A stretch of DNA of 64,000 nt. Source: Pithys albifrons albifrons. Lineage: Eukaryota > Chordata > Aves > Passeriformes > Thamnophilidae. Positions 24,840 through 37,140 of this stretch are shown here, one piece after another. The notes below the pieces were generated by a model. The model saw only the letters and a program-made list of their open reading frames with translations. It was not told where the DNA came from and searched no databases. How positions within the stretch are numbered: position 1 is the first letter of the stretch; every line of letters begins with the position of its first letter. The position numbers were made by a program, and so were the translations under genes. The stretch covers positions 93,316,431-93,380,430 of the forward strand of contig NC_092461.1 of assembly GCF_047495875.1 (NCBI RefSeq). Reading direction: 5' to 3'.

Positions 24840-26939
24840 AATAGTTAGATACAGTGTAAATGTTTATGAATGCATGTAGATTACCCAGAGGATAAAAGAA
24901 AAGAGATATAAGAACAAGAGCTGAATGAAATAAAATTTGCAGTTCAGCTTTGGTCCAGTTGGTCTGGAGGCTGGGTATGCAGGAGGAGTTACCAAAGCTG
25001 GAGCAAAGCAAGCACTGCCTGGAGGAGGGACGTGACCTTTCAGTGGAGAGGAGCTGAGAGTGACAAGGCAGAGAGCTGACAGGTTTTGATGATGTCTCAG
25101 CTGACACACAAGGAAAACTTTGTTTCCGTTTTGCAAGGTAGTTGTTAACAGGAAATAACATGAAATGCTGAATGTTTGGCACAATGTTTTATATGTTATA
25201 ATCTTTCTACCAGAGATCTTTGTTCTCATGTGTTTTATTTCAGAGTCCACAAGGGCAACATCAATAATCCAAGTCCCTTTGTCCTCTGCTGCAATTAATG
25301 TTTGTCATCAAACAGTTAACCTGTATTATCTTACAGGAGTCCCATCTCCCTTCTGCCAGGATCAATGATAAAATTCTGACTGCCAAAGTGAGCAAGCCCG
25401 TGGGCCAGATGGATATTTGGTAGCAAAACATATGAAAGGCTCTTACTGCAATAAAGAGCTATATGAAGTATTTGCTCTAAAGACAAGTACCAATCTCTTG
25501 TATCCAGGGTATTTGTAATCAATATTATATTACAGGTTGATTAAATACTAAGATATTGGAGCTGTGAATCTCAAAGTGTAGTTTTGACTTTTCTTTGTTT
25601 CTCAAAAACAATTGTAGAAATTATTTAGAGAAATGTTGACAATACCAGAAAGCAACAAAATCAAAATAGCACCATAATCAGTATTTCTGAACATGTGGTC
25701 TTGGCAAGAGGGAAACACTCATCTTTGGATCAGTGTCTGGCAGATGCTGTAGGTGGGCAAGAATATTACAATTTTTTAGCCTAAATATTTGGCCCATATA
25801 TCCTGTGCTCTGTGCAAGTAGATAGTATAAAATATGGAATAATTTCTACACATATAGCTTCTTAGACTAGTATCCAGTGTGTGCATAAAAGCTGGGTGCC
25901 TTGCAAAAAGCTGATGACAACTGTGGGAAACCAAATAGAATTCTTGAAATCTATTTATCTTCACAGATGTGTAATAAAGGATATGTCTGGTGTGGGAAAT
26001 TCTAGATTAGGTGCATTTAACACTGTAACAAAAAATGGGTAAGCAGGAATGAAGCTCATGTGAAAAGCATGGCTAACTGAGCCACAATTCATAGCAGTAA
26101 CAGGTGGATTGGGCCTCTTGTCCCTGGATTGCTTTTATCTCTTTAGGCATTTTGTCTTTGGCAATAAGTAGTAGGTTCATGTCTATTTGAACATGAATGG
26201 TAATGTCTGGGGCCGGTGTGAGAAGGAGCAGGCAGAGAGAACCCTGCTCCATAGTCTGACTATAAAAAAGAGTTGTGCCATCAAAATGCTCAGCAGTGGC
26301 AAAACTAAAGTTCACCTGCCTATTTTTTAGTTTTGACAGGAACACCTTGGTATGTGAGTGGAGAAAAATACATGAAACGAGTAACAGGCTGAAGAGTGTT
26401 CCCTCTGTGAGCTGCCAGTAAACAGACTTGCAGGAACACTGTGTCAGAGACCAAGCCATTTGGACTCACAGTGGCTCCTTACCTCCATGCACCAGCTTCC
26501 TCACTCTTTCATTTACCAGAGCTGTTTTATTCAGTCCTCTTTCCAATGTCTTCTTACCAAAGTTTAGGCTTATTCTTCATAGATGTTTTCTGGTTTATTT
26601 TATTAAAAGAGGTTTGAGAGTTTGTTCTAATAAGCTGGAGCTGTAATTGGGAAATGGGTTAAGCTTACTTCCCAATTAAAAAAATTCACGTGAAATACCC
26701 AATTGCATTCTGAGAGAGAGAAATAAGTTCCCCAGCTGAGCTGTAGAAGAGCACAGCTTTGTCTAACAATGAAGGTAGAAGCAGATGTTTAGAAAAACAT
26801 GTAAAAGCAATCAGGAGGGGATTTATGCATTTGGTTATTAATTAAGATGTATGCATGAGCAGCCAGCCAGCAAAGTTCTGTGCTAAGAAAGGCAAAATTC
26901 TAATAGGGGGTACAAGGAAAGCTGTATACAGGAAATTCT

Positions 26940-27060
26940 TGGGGTTTGGTTTTTTCTGTTTGATTTTTTTTTAATTTGTGGTTTGTTTGATTTTGGTTTG
27001 GTTTCATTTTTGTGGTGTTGTTGACATTGGCTTTTGTTGGGTTTTGAGTTTTTTTTCTGT
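26940..27060. repeat. G/T-rich low-complexity stretch
   Basis: Runs of ttt separated by single g or gg, including ggtttggtttt-like units. The frame through it (from 26978) is low-complexity and not a gene. Confidence 0.8.
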
Positions 27061-27813
27061 CCGTAAAGGAGGAACTACCCCAAAGGTATTTGGGATATTC
27101 AGGTCAGCATGTCCTCTTCCATACAGTCTTCCTGACTCTGTTTCCTTGATCCTAGTAAGTTTGTTTCTCTTGTGCTTAAATGAAGATAGATGATAAGGTC
27201 CTATCAGGCCATATCTCCACAGTTAGCAAAGATAGATATGATCTTGTGCACTTTGTGCTTTGCCAAGGTTAAAAATTATGTACTGAGAAATACAGCCATT
27301 AGAAATAGTGAGTGACTGAGGACTTCTGACAATGCTCACGTTTGCTTTCTAATTTGTGGGGAATAAGAGAAGTGGAATCAGCCTTTCTGATTAGAGGTCC
27401 AGATGTGCTTGAGGATCTGGTGTGGGGACAGACAGTTGCTGAGAAAGTGTTAGTTGTTGCAGTCAGTTTGGAGAAAAGAAAAAATAGAGGGTGGGTATTT
27501 GCTAGATAACTGTCTGTGCTATAATCGGGCAAAGATGTACTAGTGTGTGGCTAAGAAATAGGAAAGACTTCAAAGACTTTGGATAAGAATATGTACCTTT
27601 TTTTTTAAATATCTGTGCCTTATCCAACAAACTCAATTTTCATTTACAGCATCAAACGTAACATTATCTGAGATTAAAATTGGAAGTACCAACATGGAAT
27701 TCACTTGTCTGCTCATGTAGATGATCATTGCTGCAACTTTTATGCAACTATTAAAGCATCAGTTCAATGATTGCTCTTTACTTTGGTTCCCTTGTTTGAC
27801 TTGTCCTTGAAGT

Positions 27814-28340
27814 TCATAGCAGAATCATTTGGAAGGGACCTTAAAGATCACCTAATTCCAAGCCCACTTCCACTGGACCAAGTTGCCCAAGGCCCCATCC
27901 AACCTGCCTTGAACACTTGTAGTTGTTCTCTGCATCCACAACTTCTCTGGACAACCCATTACAGTGTCTCATCATTCTTACAGTAAAGAATTTCTTCCTA
28001 ATATCCAATCTAAACCTACTCTTTTCAGTTTGAAGCCATTCCCCCTCACCCTGTCACTACATGCACCTGTAAAAAGTCCCTCTCTGTCTTTCCCACAGGC
28101 TCCCTTCAGGTACTGGAAGGCCACAATTAGGTCCTGCCAAAGCCTTCTCTTTTCCAGGCTGAACAAACCCAGTTCTCTGAGGCTTTCTTCACAGGACAGG
28201 AACTCCATCCCTCTAATAATCTTGGTGTCCCTTCTCTGAACTAGCTCCAATTTGTCAGTGCCCTTCCTGTGCTGGGGACTGCAGGATGAAATCTGTACTC
28301 CAGATGAGGTCTCACGAGAGTGGAACAGAGGGGCAGATAA
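27814..28340 (-). mobile_element. CR1 LINE 3' fragment (ORF2 C-terminus and tail)
   Basis: In plus-strand order the block begins with the tail (agaatcatttggaaggga, cctaattccaagcccac) and runs back into ORF2. The minus-strand frame contains CR1 reverse-transcriptase C-terminal features: KRRLWQDLIVAFQYLKGA, then CGKDREGLF and DRVRGNG. Frames are interrupted, so it is a 5'-truncated dead copy of about 530 bp. The shortened, imperfect tail and several substitutions suggest an old insertion. The minus-strand frame of 123 codons here belongs to this repeat, not to a host gene. Confidence 0.92.
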
Positions 28341-31300
28341 ATTCAACAAGAACTTTAAAAAAGTAACAGACTGTTTGCTTTTATGGCTTGTCTAGCTGAC
28401 CTGTCTCTGGTGACTTTGATAGTAGTAATGAAAGATGAGTATTGGCAGGGGGTGTGGTTAGTGTGTTGCTTGTTGTGAGCAGGACTTATTTTACACAGAT
28501 AAAACTGATAAATTAATGTCTAAGAATCAAGTACATTTTCTGGCTGAAATGCTACCCTTTAGTTGAATCTTCTTTGTGATTGAAGTGCTCCTTGATATAG
28601 TAAATCAAATAAGAAGTAATATGATGAGTTCATGTAAATAGAAGTGGTTCTGCTCTTGGACCCTCAGTGCACATAGAGGGCTGCAGAGTCTGGACCATCC
28701 TTCAGCAAATGAACAAGCAGGATTTCTGCTGCTGCTACTGTCTTTGTTTAGAAGATGAAAAGCTCAAGCTCATGTTTTGTGAAATTTTGTAGGTCTGCTC
28801 TGAAGCACAAAGCAACAGAGCTGAGAGATGGGGTAACTGCGGCCTCCCTGTGCTTGTCCGTATCCTCCCTGTGCTTGTGTGTGCCCGTACTGGAGGGTGT
28901 GGAGGGGAAGCAGAGACATCCTCCATGTACAGGGCGGTACTCAGTTTCTGTGATTTGGTGTTCAAAAACTGAGATAAAAATAAATACTTCTAATTACTAT
29001 GTGGACTTATATATTTATAGCCTTGTGATCTACTAGTGTTTTTAACAGCTGGGTTTTTTGGCAATTCAGACAGAGTTTTTCTTCTGGAGGTCCACCAAAG
29101 ATTGCAGGTGGATGTTTGGGCTCATTTCTTACTGATTACAAAAGTTACTCAGTTCTTCCATAAACCACATATGGTTTTCAGTATTAAGCTGTTGCTTTTT
29201 GCGGTTCGTTCTAATGCTTTTGATAAAGTACTATTTTTCTGTGACCTTTCCCACTCTTCTCTTTGTTCTTGTCCTTAAAACATGATGGAATTTTTGGAGA
29301 TACAGACAGATCTTTTATTAAGGAAGTGTTAAAATGAAGAATTTTCTCTGGAGGTTGTTCTCCTTATGTAAAAAGACATTGCAAATGACATTTGGACTTT
29401 CTGTAAGTGAATCAAGACTTTAAATCTTTTTTGAACCCCATACAATGAAAGATAAATAACTGAACACTACTATTATAAATGATGTGATCTCCATATGCTT
29501 CAGGAAAGGCATTCTACATGCTTTAATTTGATAAAACTTCAGCTGTCTTCCTGGAAAACCTTAGCTGTCAAAATTTGGCTTATGATCATAGACTAATCCT
29601 CTCCATAGTAAGCATATCTAAATGCTGCCTTCTGAAATTATATCACTCTTGGGAGGCCTCACTGATCACAGAATAGTGATCCTACTGCTATTATAGCATG
29701 TTGCAAACCAGACACTTACAAATGGCCTTTTAAGGACTTCATTTAGTCCTTTGTCTTAAAGTGATCAGAGGATCTTTTCAAATGCTTATGATAGTGTTGT
29801 AATACATAACATTGAGAGAATTAGGAAAAAAAACGAGTTAGAAAAAAACAATTTATTAAGTAGTATCATATAAATTACTTGTTACAAAAATCAATTTGCA
29901 AAAAGGCAAATTCACTCAGTGAGAAATTGTTGTTCAAATTGGTTTCTCATCAAATCCTTAAATTTCATTTCCCCTGCCCCCCAACCCCCCCAAAAGAAGC
30001 CAGTACAATGAACAGGAAATATATGGGAGAGAGTGCACACTTTCCATCTGACTATAACAAATTGCCCATTCACGCTGCAGAAGAGATAATGATTCCAGCA
30101 TGGATCTCTTTGCAACACAGGCAAGCTTTTAAGTGTAAATCTCTAGGGTGACAAAAATTTTACCCCCCACAAGTGTCCCTCTCTGCTGACCAGTGACCGG
30201 ATCCATCCAATGCTGAGGCTCCCTTGGCACAACTATAGGATGACATCATAAGAGACTCTGTGGCTGGAGCATGCCAGTAAGTAAATCTTCCCAGGTGGAG
30301 GCATCAATTTCAATTTATGCATGGAAGTATTTTTAATTAAAAAAATCAATACCAAAAAGCACTTATTTTAAAGGGTGTAAAAAAATCACAAATCTCAATA
30401 GGGAGTTTGCCAGATTGATTTTGCTCAGTAACACAGTTAAGATGCACATAGCATTTATTATAAGGCCTTTCTTTTCAGTTTAATTTTTCAAAGCAGTGAA
30501 AGTAATCATAGAACTAAAACAGTACAGTGATTCTAAAGAGTTTTTATGTGTCAAAATCTAGAACAATTTCATGTTTGCAGTATTCTTTGTTGTGTTCACC
30601 CAAATGCTTAATAATTCTATACATTTTTATCTTTAATAAACACTAAAGTAATAGATCATAGAAAACTAAAAGCTTATAGAAAGTGTCTCCAAGTATATTT
30701 ACATAAATAGTGCAGTCTCATACAAAAGGTCAAAAGCCTATGGGCATGGAAAGGATTTCTCTATATGCTGGACTTATGCCTCATTTGCCAAATCAACTTT
30801 GTGAAAGGAGAAATTTAAAGATAGCAGCTCCTTTTTTTCTTTCTTTTCATCCCTTCTTTCTTTTATTTTTCCCTTCTTTTTTTCCCCCAAAATTTATTTT
30901 TAAAGAAATCTAAAGATACATGCAGAAAAACCCCCATAAGGGCAGGTTCTGTAAGAAACTCCTTTGAAGTCCAGTAACTCTACATATAATATGATAGCTT
31001 TGTGGCTTGTAAGTGCCACGGGCTTTTGTTGTATATGCCTGATTACCTCCCACCACCTCCCCATGCAATTATCCTTCTGTTCTTCTTCCTGAAACTCTCA
31101 GTTCTCTGACACTTGTTCTCCCTGTAACTCCAGCCATGCCTTTTAGACACCTACAACCAAATTTTATGAACTGTTCAGGAAAGTGTTGAGTTTATGACCA
31201 TAGCAGGTTTGGACTCAAAAGTGTAATATTGCAAAATGATAGGATCAAGAGTGTTTCAGCTGGCTTAAATAAAACTACTGAGAGGATGGACTGGTATCCA

Positions 31301-33660
31301 AGTATTGCGTTGGTTGTTGTGGTTTTTTTCTTTCTTTCTGGAGCGATCCATGAGTCTGTAGACATTAAATATGCTTTTGTTTCTAAGTACAGAAACAATC
31401 TCTGAGAAAAGAAGTCTTCCTGAAGACTAAACTGAAAGCAAAATTACCCATTGTGGCTTTGATGTTTATTGGAGGAGGCTGCTGTTTCACAGGTCTAGAG
31501 GGATGAAAAAAAACTGCCTTTCACAGCTTATGTCATAGTTCATACTCACTGGAAGTAGCATAATGACTGTTAATTTGTCAGCTCTCTTTTGACAAGGGAG
31601 CTCAGGCTGTAGAGTTAATTGAAATGCAAATAGGCAGGGGATGGCAGCATCCAGTTGGGACAGTGGTTCTTCTGAAACTCTTCAATACTACTTATAGCCA
31701 AAGGAAACATGGAGAGATTTCTAATGGATGGCGGCAGGTAGAGCTAACACAGTGATGCTTGCAGAAAGTTACCTGCTCAGAACCACTGTCAGTAATTCAC
31801 CCTGCAGAAGACCATCAAGATAGTTCTGCTGCAGAAATTCAACATATGACTTTCTTTCCTAGAGGTCTGCATAGAAATGGCCTGGATTTCATTTGATTGG
31901 ACTGAAAAAGATGGTATCTTTCTTTCTATCCATGCAGATCTCTCTCTGGCTGCAGCAGGAAACCTGAAAGTGTTAGAAGTGACTATGCACTGCTCAACAT
32001 AGATAGATTTTGGTTTTGAAACATGTTCAGCTTCCAATGTTCATAATTTCCCTTCTTTTTAATCACACTGTACGTGTGTAGACAGTAATTTCTAAAGCCA
32101 CTTCTTTTTGCTCTTCTTTATGGCTGTTCTGTTCTTTTATGGTACTGCAGATATTCAGTTACTTGTTTTGTGGGATTTTTTGTTTGTTTGTTTATTTTTG
32201 TGATGTCATGTAGCCTGCTACTTCCAAAACTGGATTATTTGAAGGTTGCCCCTCCAATTCATATTTAACAGCTAAGAAATACCTGTCCATAGAATTAATT
32301 AAGACCAGAAAAATGTATCTTTTTCTTAGGAAAAATTTAGAAAACTTTGGTGTTGGTACAGGTGAAGTGTTCTTTTTCTACTAGGTATCTTTTCCAGCAA
32401 TTTTTTTTACCAGAAATAACTGCAAAATAGAGACAACTTGTTTTTCATAGTTAGACACAACTCCATCTATGTCAGGTTTGGGAACACGTCCCAGTCCTGT
32501 GATACTGTAGGTAGAGCCTCCTAGAAACCCCCGAATTCCTTTGTTGCAGGGCTTTCTGCAAGTCTTTGCTTCAGGTTTCTTTCACACACTTTTCTGCACA
32601 GAGAGATGTCCTGGCACAACTGCACTGGAGCCACAGCCTGCTGTGTCTCCCCATACTGGTGCTGCTGTGGGACAGAATGGGGTTTAACCTGAAGCAATCA
32701 TTCTGTAGTAAAAAGACGCCAAACACAAAACAAAACCAACACCTCCCCCCACCACATTTTTCTGGGATAAAGTGACTCTTTTGGGAGTTGGGATGAAATA
32801 CCTGCAGTAGAACCCTTATTACATTTCAAGCGTAGAGATGCTATTGTTCTGCAGTAGCACACTCCCAGGTCCCTGTTTCATGTTGATGCCACTGAATTCC
32901 TTGGCATTTTTTAATAGATCTCCTGTTGTTAGGTCAGATGCTTTTCCAAATTAAACACCAACTGCATTACTATCTCTCTACCTGGCTTAGCTAAACTTCC
33001 TAATAATATTTCTTCTTCTTAAACAGGTATGGTTGTAATAAGAACAGGCTTAAACCAGCCTTGAAATGCACTTCATAGCCCATAGTCCAACACTTGTTAT
33101 CTATAAATGACAACTGTAGCACTGTGTGAAAGCATTGTTAAATACTCATTTCTATAATCTAGCACGCTGCCATGCAACAAAGTGCAAAGAAATACTACTG
33201 TAAAATTTTGTATTCACTGCAATATGGCACTTTCAATATTTAATATGCAGTACTGATTTTATAAATTGCACTTTGTGGTACTGCCAAGCAAGAAGGAAAA
33301 AAAAAAGAATTGAACTCTTCTTTCTGTGTGAGAGATGCTAAATCTGTTTAATTTGCAGGAAAAAAATGGACCTTAAAACCTAGATGCATAAATAATAATT
33401 TTGATGCAAGTTTGCCTCAAATTTTCTTAGAAGAATGCATTTGCTGTTCAGGCACCATATGTGGTGACATAACATAATTATATATATATATATATAAAAT
33501 ATATTTACATAACAGGCACAAGTAGCCACTCTCTATTATTTACTGTGTCACTTAATGGACAAGATAAAACCAGCTTAGAATTAAAAGTTAAAAAACCAAA
33601 CCAAACCAAAACTTGCGCTTGGACTGCTACTAACAATCACTGAATCAGACAAAATCACTG
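28341..33660. other. Intergenic sequence
   Basis: No gene recognised. It includes an imperfect duplication of cctccctgtgcttgt (28845-28880), T- or CT-rich runs near 30835-30900, and otherwise AT-rich sequence. Confidence 0.65.
33479..33496. repeat. (TA)n microsatellite
   Basis: Nine TA dinucleotides followed by further A/T-only sequence. Confidence 0.9.
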
Positions 33661-33690
33661 TACAAACATAGGAAAGTAGTTACAAGAAGT

Positions 33691-34242
33691 TCAGTGATCC
33701 TCCTGTCTCATCATCCCACCCCAAGAAGTGCCTAATGCAGGCTGACCCACAGGGTGGGGCAGCCCCTTCAGGGCACAGGATCTGTCTTCAGTCAAGTGCC
33801 AGCAATTCCCTCTTCCCAGTGAGCTGCAGGTGGCTCGCAGGGCTGAATACCTGTGCAGTTTCACAGCCACCTCTGCCATCCTCTCCACAGACAAACCTGT
33901 TTCCTTGGGTCTTAAGGAGAGGAAGGGACAGTTCACCGGCTCGCTTTGGGCATCCAGCTGCAATCGGCGCTTGAGGTTATTTGCTGGAGGCAACTCCATA
34001 GTGAAGGTGACAGAGGCACATGTCAAGAAGCCCCTGGAGGGACATGCTGGCCCCACTGACTCTGTGAGGGGAGCAGCCCAAAGTGAGGGACTTGTGGTGC
34101 TGAACATCTGCTGCTCCTCCACGTAACTGAAATCCATATGGTCTCTCCTGTCTGCCAGAGCCAGCTTTTGGACAGACTGCTTCCTAGAAGCTCTGATTTC
34201 AAGGAGGCCATGAAGAGCTAGGCTTTCAAGGTCTTTTATCAT
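33691..34242 (-). other. Unrecognised 183-codon open frame in GC-richer block
   Basis: The longest uninterrupted frame in the intergenic part. It starts MIKDLESLALHGLLE and ends WGGMMRQEDH before a stop. The block (about 33.7-34.55 kb) is visibly GC-richer than its flanks. The product has no signal peptide, membrane segment or motif I recognise. An in-frame stop lies 9 bases upstream of the Met, and no good acceptor precedes it. It could be a chance frame, a decayed retrocopy, part of an unrecognised repeat, or a small lineage-specific gene. There is no evidence of expression. Confidence 0.2.
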
Positions 34243-34300
34243 CTTGAATTACTTAGGGGCACTCAGGAGGGCATTATAAGGGCCTAGCCATGACACTTAC

Positions 34301-34375
34301 CATCACGATGTGTGCAACAGGCTCTGCCCCTCTAAGTGATGGAGTTGGGAACCCTGCTCTGCAGGACTTAAAATA
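34301..34375 (-). other. Exon-like interval with strong splice sites (75 bp)
   Basis: On the minus strand a pyrimidine-rich acceptor ending cctctcacag lies just before 34375 and a consensus donor ATG|GTAAGT just after 34301. The 75 bases between hold an open frame of 25 codons (YFKSCRAGFPTPSLRG then AEPVAHIVM). Product unknown. Good splice sites occur by chance, so this is only a candidate exon of a transcript antisense to DROSHA and upstream of the frame at 33691-34242. Confidence 0.15.
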
Positions 34376-34559
34376 CTGTGAGAGGCTATCAGGGAGGGTT
34401 GGGGCTCAGGACCCTTGGAATCTCTGGGTCCTCTGCTCTGTAAACCCATCCAATCTATCATGCTGGGCAAGCCATTTCCTGCTCTGCCCTACACCCACAG
34501 GTGTGCAGTGCTTCCCACTGTGAGAGAGTCCTTTCTTGCCCCAGCCAGGCGGTGCAGCA

Positions 34560-35254
34560 TGGCTGGCTCATTCCCTTCCATTTGAGCTGGTTTGCAAAAC
34601 CTGAAATTATGTTGTTGTGGTTGTAAAAGTCTAACACTTGGGACTCTTACTGCTCTCTTTAACTCACTAGGAGTAATGAATCCCAGGGATTAATTTTTAA
34701 TCCCTCCTAATTTTCTGTTTATTAACTTTCTTCTAATCTCTCTATTTCTGGAATAAAGTGGAGCTGTTTAGTTTTCAAACTGGTTCACTTAAAGTTTGGG
34801 GGAGGGGGAAAATTGATCTGTTGCTATAATCCTAGTATTAAATACTGTTTGAAAATGAAATAAATGAGAATACTTATGTATGAGGCATATTAAAAAAAAC
34901 CCAACAACGCAACCCCCTTCTTTTCTTGTCACAGTGCCATGGACTGCTTCCCTACTTTAGGGTGCTTTTAGCTCCTGGAAATTGGATATACCTCATGGCA
35001 GCCCCTTAGGGTTTTCTCCAGATAGCCTCTCCTAGATGTCTGGATTTGAAGAGCAGCCACTACACATTTGACAAACCAACTGAAATACTGAGTGGTGAGC
35101 AAGATATGAAGAAAATTGTTTTGGCTAAAGATTATGGCATCTTCCCCCACCCCTGGACAAAAATTACTTAGCTTGGCAAAGTAGATAAATGCACACAGAG
35201 AGACTTGTGGTTAAAATTTTACCTTTTTGGAGGTTTTTAACAAACCTGGTTGAG
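34560..35254. other. Intergenic sequence before the CDH6 3' end
   Basis: AT-rich, nothing recognised. The true end of the CDH6 3' untranslated region may lie here. Confidence 0.5.
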
Positions 35255-35267
35255 CAGTTTATTTATA

Positions 35268-35273
35268 AAAATG
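35268..35273 (-). promoter_or_regulatory. Candidate poly(A) signal for CDH6
   Basis: AATAAA on the minus strand, the first I find after the CDH6 stop, about 1.38 kb downstream. Choice of site not proven. Confidence 0.4.
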
Positions 35274-35911
35274 AGTTATAGTTATAAACCCTACTTTTCA
35301 GGCCACTGAAATGACAATTAATTCCCACTTATCTGTGCATTCAGAGCTTGAATTGGGAAGGAAAAAAAAAAGAAAACAACCACCCAATAGCATGAGAAAT
35401 TACTTCCTGGCAGAATGCCAGCATTTTCCATTTCTAAAGCATTTTCCAAATGACTTACATAGTTCTTGCAATATCCTGATGAGGTAGGTATTATTTCTCC
35501 ATTTTACAAATAGCAAAACTGGGCAGAGAGTCAGTCACAAATCCACCCTGGACATCCAGGTGGAGAAGGTCAGGACACAAAAAGCACTCCTTCCTCCTCT
35601 GCAGTTGCTTCTTTTGTCCCAGTGGGTGGCAGTCACCTTGAGGCCACTCCTACCCACCAGCACATGAGAACAGGCAGAAGTAGCTGGATATCAACATCCT
35701 GACTCCACCTCCCCAGTGCAGTGGCCTTCACTGAACTGATGTGCAGGTGGAGGCTGACTGAAGGATGCAAACAAAAGCACAGTTACAATCTGTTCCTTCC
35801 TCCAAGTCCTGAACTAATTTGGAGTCGTATTTGATGACTTTCCCTGTATCGCAAAGCAAGGCTGGGTTAGAACCAGGAAACCAGCTAAAAATTAGATTCT
35901 GGGGCTACTGA

Positions 35912-35940
35912 CCACACACACGTGCACACACACACACACA
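35912..35940. repeat. (CA)n microsatellite, interrupted
   Basis: CA run interrupted by cgtg at 35921-35924, inside the presumed CDH6 3' untranslated region. Variable length is likely. Confidence 0.9.
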
Positions 35941-36649
35941 TCTCTCCACCAATGCTAGGTCAGAAGAATATATACAGAGCAGTCAATGAACTATATATAT
36001 GTGTGTGTTAGAATAATTCAGTGCATTGGGGGCAATGGTGAGTTCTAGAGAAACACTTAGGTTTAAATGACCAGTAAGCCTTTCTACCCTCTTCATGAGT
36101 AAAATGCGTGTTTGATGTTTTTTCTCAGCTTACTCTACTCGTATAATAAACCTCCATTCCATCACCACTACTTTTGGCTATAATACATAGGGTAAACTAG
36201 GGTACCTCATTACATTGGGATGTGCAATACACGATCGACAGAGCTGTTGTCTGAGCTGAATAGTCTGAATACAAGTAAAAAGAGCAAGTGAGCTTGAACA
36301 GTAATATACTCCAATTTACAATATAAGCAGAACAAGTAAAAATATTGCTCCCCATCTGATCCTTTCTTTCCCCTCCACTACTGCTGTGCCTGTAAGACTG
36401 GCTTGGTAAACTGGATGCACTAAAAAATAAGGATTTTGCCTCTTGGAAGCTCATAAAATGATACTAGAAAAAGTTTTCTGCTGGCTAATCCACACAGACT
36501 GCAGTCATAAGACAATTCAAATGGGTAGAATAGAGAACCCTTTCACACAGCCGTGGAGAAATACAAAGAAATAGCCACTTCACATATCCCAATGCTGTTT
36601 CTGAAAATGAGGACGGGAAACAAAAAGAAAGAAAAAAAAAGGCAACATA

Positions 36650-37140
36650 TTAAGAGTCTTTGTCACTGTCCATTGGGCCATACATATCTGCCAGCTTTTT
36701 AAACCGAGGTCCCCAGTCACTGAGATAATCATAGTCCTGATCTCCGTCTGTAGTCACTGACTCCAAGGAGCTGAGGGACTCAGCCACAGAACCATTACCT
36801 TCATATGCGTAGGTTGCTAACGAGTCATACGGGGGTGCTGTTGGATCTGTATCATTTTCCTTTAACCTTTGGTTAATGAAATCTCTGACATCCGTGTTAT
36901 CCCGTGTTGCTGCAGTCCGCCGCGGTATAAAAAGCGTTTCGGGCACAATGTCTCTGCGTAATTTATTATCATCTATTGCTTCAGGATTTCTCAGCGTGCC
37001 AATATCAAATGCCTGGGTGTCTTCCTCTCCACCACCTTCATCGTTATAACTGACGATGTTGTCTCTGATGTCTTCTTTGGAAATAATCAAAGGCTCTTTT
37101 TTCCGCTGCCGTCTCAGTGCTGCAAACAGCACCACTGTAA
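36650..37140 (-). CDS. CDH6: CDH6 last exon: end of membrane helix and cytoplasmic tail
   Basis: The acceptor is gtttctag after a long pyrimidine tract. It reads [18 protein letters not shown], then [36 protein letters not shown], to [16 protein letters not shown] and taa (+ strand 36650-36652). The juxtamembrane EEDTQAFD region binds p120-catenin, and the Ser/Asp-rich [18 protein letters not shown] end binds beta-catenin in this family. The open frame extends 5' into the intron; that part (37141-37276) is not coding. Confidence 0.97.

Larger units (their letters stand above)
14380..27813. other. Intergenic sequence
   Basis: No gene recognised. It contains short simple repeats (listed separately), a tandem caggcatatg pair near 16340-16360, and a moderately GC-richer stretch at 15430-16130 without a convincing reading frame. 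Open frames here are 60-140 codons, lack start context, and overlap on both strands. Confidence 0.65.
35255..36649 (-). other. CDH6: CDH6 3' untranslated region (extent tentative)
   Basis: Non-coding sequence after the CDH6 stop. The left boundary assumes use of the first minus-strand AATAAA, at 35268-35273. CDH6 transcripts in mammals can carry long 3' untranslated regions, so the real end may lie further left. It includes a CA-repeat. Confidence 0.45.

Noticed and set aside
27978..28349. 123-codon minus-strand open frame as a host gene
   Set aside because: It is the ORF2 C-terminal remnant of a CR1 LINE.
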